In this document: positions 6,857-8,965 of the stretch, piece by piece
Layout: each line of letters opens with the position of its first letter
Position numbering within the stretch: the stretch's first letter is position 1
Assembly: GCA_945918815.1 (NCBI GenBank)
Contig: CAMEIU010000088.1
Span: 1-8,965, forward strand
Direction: 5' to 3'
From: an uncultured Clostridia bacterium
GTDB taxonomy: Bacteria > Bacillota > Clostridia > Oscillospirales > Oscillospiraceae
DNA: 8,965 bases
The notes under the pieces: generated by a model
Database searches by the model: none
Seen by the model: the letters and a program-made list of their open reading frames with translations, nothing else
Told to the model about the DNA's origin: nothing
Made by a program: the position numbers and the translations under genes

Positions 6857-7544
6857 GATTGGTTTCCTCCTTTGCCCGGCACAGGCGCCGGTAGAGCGCC
6901 AGGCCCGCGAGACTGATACAGATGGTGGCGGCGAAGATCCAAAGGGCCCGGATCAGCTGTCCGGCGCCCAAGGCGTCGCCCCCAAGGGTGGATGTGACAA
7001 TGGACGGCACGCGGCACAGGCTGGTGATCAGCAGCCACTGCGGAAGCCGGATAGACGTCAGGCCCGCGCAGTAGGACAGCACATCCTTGGGCGTTCCCGG
7101 CAGTAGAAAGACAATGGCGGTCAGCAGGGCCGCACGCTTGGAAGCCCGCAGGAAGCGGATGGATTCGATCTTCTCCCGGGGAATAAAAAGCTCCACGGCC
7201 CGAACGCCGAACCGGCGGACAAACCCGAACACCAGCAGGCCGCCCAGGGTCATACCCGCCACGCACAGCAGCGTGCCCTCCACGGCCCCGAAGGCGTAGC
7301 CCGCGCCGATCTCCAACGGCTCCCCGGGAATAACGGCCACAAAGACCTGCAGGATCACCATGCCCACAAAAGCCAGCCGTCCCCAGACGCCGTGGGCGTC
7401 CACCCAGGCGCGGAACCGCTCGGGCTCCGAGACAAACCGCACCAGGGGTCTGCCCACAAACCAGCCAACCGCCGCGGATAGCAAAAGAAACGCCGCAACG
7501 CCGGCTGCCGCCACCCATTTTTTCTGTTTTTCCGCCATTGCCAT
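6834..7544 (-). CDS. TVP38/TMEM64 family (VTT-domain) membrane protein
   Basis: A 236-residue polytopic membrane protein of the TVP38/TMEM64 family, distantly related to DedA proteins. Hydrophobic segments are at about 10-30, 55-72, 88-109, 138-150, 168-186 and 196-217. The VTT-domain signatures are present: PGEPLEIGAGYAFG (73-86) and FLLPGTPKDVLSYCAGLT (146-163), followed by CRVPS. Related proteins move or scramble lipids, including undecaprenyl-phosphate carriers for some DedA members; activity for this one is inference. The start at 7544 gives MAMAEKQKKW; the second ATG at 7538 is equally possible, as neither has a good Shine-Dalgarno. The overlap with the glycosyltransferase gene makes a two-gene operon and suggests both act on a membrane lipid or lipid-linked sugar. 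Confidence 0.88.
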   Translation of the reverse strand: MAMAEKQKKWVAAAGVAAFLLLSAAVGWFVGRPLVRFVSEPERFRAWVDAHGVWGRLAFVGMVILQVFVAVIPGEPLEIGAGYAFGAVEGTLLCVAGMTLGGLLVFGFVRRFGVRAVELFIPREKIESIRFLRASKRAALLTAIVFLLPGTPKDVLSYCAGLTSIRLPQWLLITSLCRVPSIVTSTLGGDALGAGQLIRALWIFAATICISLAGLALYRRLCRAKEETNHGNHSGS

Positions 7545-7583
7545 GTCTCATCGCCTGATCTGTGTTTCTCTTGGAACAACTCC

Positions 7584-7649
7584 ATTCTACCGAAAGCCCC
7601 ATTAACATAAAAGGCGGGAAATGGTTAAAAAATCATTAAGATTGTGTAA
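7584..7649 (-). promoter_or_regulatory. Weak promoter with PhoP-box-like repeats upstream of TVP38-glycosyltransferase
   Basis: On the - strand, a -10-like TAGAAT (7584-7589) has no good -35 box. Upstream are TTACAC (7644-7649), TTAATG (7634-7639) and TTAACC (7623-7628), stepped by 10 and 11 bp, and another TTAATG at 7600-7605. Repeats of TTAACA-like hexamers at 11-bp steps are the known binding pattern of PhoP in Bacillus, so phosphate control is possible. The hexamers are imperfect and AT-rich, so the match could be chance. Confidence 0.3.
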
Positions 7650-7765
7650 GACGCACCCCATACTCTCTGCAGGATTGGGCAGCAGATCCCAGAATGCAAC
7701 TGCCTGCCGCCGGCACGTCCAGTGGCCGTGCCCTACAATGGACTGCAATACGTTGCCCGGTACAG

Positions 7766-7796
7766 CCTCATGCGGGCAGCTGATAGCCGCCCCTAC
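7766..7796. repeat. REP-like intergenic repeat, copy B
   Basis: This 31-nt block matches 3621-3651 (copy A) with about six changes; the 14-mer ATAGCCGCCCCTAC at its end is identical. It keeps the small hairpin GGGCAGCT-GAT-AGCCGCCC, with one mispair. The outer inverted partner seen in copy A is missing here. Confidence 0.65.
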
Positions 7797-7802
7797 ACGC
7801 TC

Positions 7803-7834
7803 AAAAAAATAAGGTATCCGCGTCTGCGGACACC
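7803..7834 (-). terminator. Intrinsic terminator of the SRP RNA transcript
   Basis: On the - strand, GGTGTCCGC (7826-7834), loop AGAC, GCGGATACC (7813-7821) form a 9-bp stem with one G-U pair, followed by TTATTTTTTT (7803-7812). It lies about 40 nt past the closing helix of the SRP RNA. Confidence 0.88.
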
Positions 7835-7869
7835 TCAATTCTCAATTATCAATTCTCAATTATCAATTC
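7835..7869. repeat. 14-bp tandem repeat between SRP RNA and its terminator
   Basis: The unit TCAATTCTCAATTA occurs at 7835-7848 and 7849-7862, followed by a half unit TCAATTC. It is AT-rich in a GC-rich window. In the - strand transcript it becomes an unpaired-looking tail between the SRP helix and the terminator, probably removed during maturation. Confidence 0.8.
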
Positions 7870-7873
7870 AAAA

Positions 7874-8174
7874 GTCCGGCCTGTGGCAAGACTGCACACC
7901 TTTCTTCGAATGTACGCTATACCCGTTACCCACGCAGCCAGCTCAGAAACGGCGCCCTCACGGCACACAAGGCGATCCGCTTAATGCTGCTCGGTTCCCC
8001 GCCTGACATGGTTCACGGGACCTCATTGCGTAAGACCAAATCCTCAACACCGCTTACGTGGGTCAGACGATACAGCGCACACCCTCGGTCAGGAATTCAT
8101 CCCTGCTGTAGCGGATTGCAGGTTACAAGGCACCGCTATCTCCCCGACTAGTGCAGCCTTGCCACAGGCCGGAC
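7874..8174 (-). ncRNA. ffs: Signal recognition particle RNA, large bacterial (Alu-containing) type
   Basis: The - strand transcript, about 300 nt, is the RNA scaffold of the signal recognition particle, which pairs with Ffh (SRP54) to target nascent membrane and secreted proteins. The 5' part carries the Alu domain block GGGGAGATAGCGGTGCC and CCTGCAATCCGCTA (about 8110-8145), close to the Bacillus subtilis RNA. The SRP54-binding helix 8 is at about 7981-8013: GAACCATGTCAGG, a GGAA tetraloop (7995-7998), then AGCAGCATTAAG. The ends pair in a 24-bp helix with one G-U (7874-7897 with 8151-8174), as in precursors cut by RNase III in Bacillus. The mature ends are therefore uncertain by several bases. 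It lies 34 bp after the acyl carrier protein gene and may be read from it as well as from its own weak promoter. Confidence 0.95.
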
Positions 8175-8187
8175 CTGTGACTTGGCA

Positions 8188-8216
8188 AATATTCAGTTCA
8201 AAGAAGCCTCAGTCCA
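8188..8216 (-). promoter_or_regulatory. ffs: Possible promoter of the SRP RNA gene
   Basis: On the - strand TGGACT (8211-8216) and AATATT (8188-8193) are 17 bp apart, each 4 of 6 to consensus. The -35 box overlaps the acyl carrier protein stop codon. Transcription would begin near 8181, just outside the closing helix of the RNA. The match is weak; co-transcription from the acyl carrier protein promoter is the alternative. Confidence 0.3.
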
Positions 8217-8427
8217 TCTTGCTCTCGACAAACTGGACCAGCTCGCCGACGGTGGCGACCTTCTCTTCCAGCTCCAGCTCGACGCCCAGCTCTTCCTCCA
8301 GATCCATGACCATTTCCACAGTGTCCAGAGAATCGATGCCCAGGCTCTCAAAGGTGGTGTCCGGCGTGATGTCTTCCACCGCGATATCCATCTGCTCCGC
8401 CAGATACTTTGCGATTTTATCAAACAT
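8209..8427 (-). CDS. acpP: Acyl carrier protein
   Basis: A 72-residue acidic acyl carrier protein. It carries fatty-acyl chains as thioesters on a 4'-phosphopantetheine arm during type II fatty acid synthesis in the cytoplasm. The arm site is Ser33 in GIDSLDTVEM, the standard ACP signature. Length, acidity and the four-helix pattern fit AcpP. The start at 8427 (MFDKIAKYLAE) is preceded by GGAGG at 8436-8440 with 8-bp spacing; the in-frame ATG at 8457 lacks such a site and would add ten residues, so I reject it. It stands alone, not inside a fab cluster, between rpoD and the SRP RNA. A role in another acyl-carrier pathway cannot be excluded, but nothing nearby points to one. Confidence 0.95.
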   Translation of the reverse strand: MFDKIAKYLAEQMDIAVEDITPDTTFESLGIDSLDTVEMVMDLEEELGVELELEEKVATVGELVQFVESKMD

Positions 8428-8498
8428 GACTGATTCCTCCGTTTTATCTTGTTCCATATCGGAAAAAATATGCGCGACTACCTGCCACAGCGGCAGAG

Positions 8499-8508
8499 GG
8501 TACGTACC
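8499..8508. promoter_or_regulatory. Perfect palindrome at the acpP transcription start
   Basis: GGTACGTACC is a perfect 10-bp palindrome placed just after the -10 box, over the expected start site near 8503. Its place fits a repressor operator, but I do not recognise it as a FapR or FabT site. A further stem CTGCC/GGCAG (8482-8496) follows in the leader. Confidence 0.35.
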
Positions 8509-8509
8509 T

Positions 8510-8537
8510 ATGATACGGAATTTTTCGGCAATGTCAA
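8510..8537 (-). promoter_or_regulatory. Sigma-A type promoter of acpP
   Basis: On the - strand a perfect TTGACA (8532-8537) and TATCAT (8510-8515) are 16 bp apart. The start would be near 8503, giving a leader of about 75 nt. It stands between the rpoD stop and acpP, so acpP has its own transcript. Confidence 0.8.
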
Positions 8538-8560
8538 GAAGTTTTTTTGCCGGGGGGAAA

Positions 8561-8965
8561 TCAATTCAGGAAATCCCGGAGCTTCTTGCTGCGGGACGGG
8601 TGCCGCAGCTTCCGAAGGGCCTTGGATTCAATCTGGCGAATCCGCTCCCGGGTCACGTCGAATTCCTTGCCCACTTCCTCCAGGGTGTGGGTTTTACCGT
8701 CGGTCAGGCCGAAGCGCATGCGGAGCACCTGCTCCTCCCGGGGCGTCAGGGTGCGGAGGACCTCCTCCAGCTGCTCCCGCAGGAGGGTGTAGGACGCAGC
8801 CTCGGCGGGCTGGGATACTTCCTCATCCGGGATGAAATCGCCCAGATGGCTGTCCTCTTCCTCGCCGATGGGCGTCTCCAGGGACACGGGCTCCTGGGAG
8901 ATTTTCAGAATCTCCTCCACCTTGTTGACGTCCAGGTGCATTTCCTTGGCGATTTCCTCCGAGGT
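8561..8965 (-). CDS. rpoD: Primary sigma factor (sigma-A/RpoD), C-terminal part
   Basis: The last 134 residues of the housekeeping RNA polymerase sigma factor; the gene continues past the window edge, with the frame open to base 8965 (TSEEIAKEMH...). Region 3 is seen, ending in the near-invariant EPVSLETPIGEEEDSHLGDF (about residues 26-45 of the fragment), the region 3.2 finger. Region 4 begins at about 66: LTPREEQVLRMRFGL (4.1), then the -35-binding helix-turn-helix TLEEVGKEFDVTRERIRQIE (94-113) and SKALRKLR. The ending RDFLN is typical. It recognises promoters such as the TTGACA/TATAAT-like ones in this window. No clear intrinsic terminator follows; the acpP promoter begins 24 bp after the stop. 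Confidence 0.97.
   Translation of the reverse strand, partial: TSEEIAKEMHLDVNKVEEILKISQEPVSLETPIGEEEDSHLGDFIPDEEVSQPAEAASYTLLREQLEEVLRTLTPREEQVLRMRFGLTDGKTHTLEEVGKEFDVTRERIRQIESKALRKLRHPSRSKKLRDFLN

Larger units (their letters stand above)
7545..7802. other. Intergenic region without a convincing gene
   Basis: No open frame here has a ribosome binding site and a recognisable product. The region holds the upstream signals of the TVP38 gene (7584-7649), a small hairpin GGCACG/CGTGCC (7712-7717 with 7727-7732), and copy B of the REP-like repeat (7766-7796). Confidence 0.6.

Noticed and set aside
5546..6916. Long open frame on the + strand (456 codons) opposite the glycosyltransferase
   Set aside because: It is antisense to a gene with clear family motifs; GC-rich codon use keeps the opposite strand free of stops. 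The product is Gly/His/Asp-rich with no domain and no ribosome binding site.
7602..7838. Short open frames in the region between the TVP38 gene and the SRP RNA
   Set aside because: They run through the REP-like repeat, the terminator or Pho-like hexamers, lack ribosome binding sites and have no recognisable product.
7835..7869. CRISPR-like array
   Set aside because: The 14-bp units are directly adjacent, with no spacers and only 2.5 copies.
8182..8433. Open frame on the + strand opposite acpP
   Set aside because: It mirrors the acyl carrier protein gene, which has the phosphopantetheine motif, a ribosome binding site and a promoter.
8515..8560. Possible rpoD terminator (CGGCAA/TTGCCG pair)
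   Set aside because: The stem is 6 bp with a 15-base loop, overlaps the acpP -35 box, and on the - strand is followed by A-rich sequence, not a T run.

Overview
The window looks like chromosomal DNA of a GC-rich, gut-type Clostridia species (Oscillospiraceae-like, in the manner of Flavonifractor or Oscillibacter). The support is: a large Alu-containing signal recognition particle (SRP) RNA of the Bacillus/Clostridia type, strong AAGGAGG ribosome binding sites, an S-layer homology (SLH) protein, a primary sigma factor of sigma-A type, and palindromic intergenic repeats of a kind I associate with these genomes. The family-level assignment is inference. I see no phage, insertion sequence, CRISPR array or tRNA.

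Left part (1-3522, + strand): the 3' end of a MoxR-type AAA+ ATPase gene, then a DUF58 protein, then a large membrane-bound transglutaminase-like protein. The spacing is 2 bp and then a 4-bp ATGA overlap, so this is one operon. The three-gene set is widespread, but its biochemical role is poorly defined. The operon ends in a short convergent intergenic region with a REP-like repeat (3587-3651) and a hairpin terminator (3711-3748) that can serve both strands.

Middle part (3747-5605, - strand): a secreted triple-SLH surface protein is translationally coupled (ATGA) to a GNAT acetyltransferase. Their likely promoter (TTGCAC-17-TATAAT) sits at 5573-5601, directly behind the next upstream gene. 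This gives a leader of about 318 nt carrying a 137-bp nested palindromic element (5346-5482) and a G-quadruplex motif (5285-5308).

Next (5606-7544, - strand): a TVP38/TMEM64 (VTT-domain) membrane protein overlaps by 23 bp a processive-type family 2 glycosyltransferase. The pair suggests envelope lipid or polysaccharide work. Upstream, 7545-7802 has no convincing gene. It holds a weak promoter with PhoP-box-like hexamers and a second copy of the REP-like repeat.

Right part (7803-8965, - strand): the SRP RNA (7874-8174) with a 14-bp tandem repeat and a strong terminator behind it, an acyl carrier protein gene with a good promoter, and the 3' end of rpoD, which runs off the window.

Most of the window is housekeeping and envelope genes. 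I did not find a clear new defence or mobile system. The best leads are the structured leader of the SLH-GNAT operon, the two-site REP-like family, and the TVP38-glycosyltransferase pair with its possible phosphate control.
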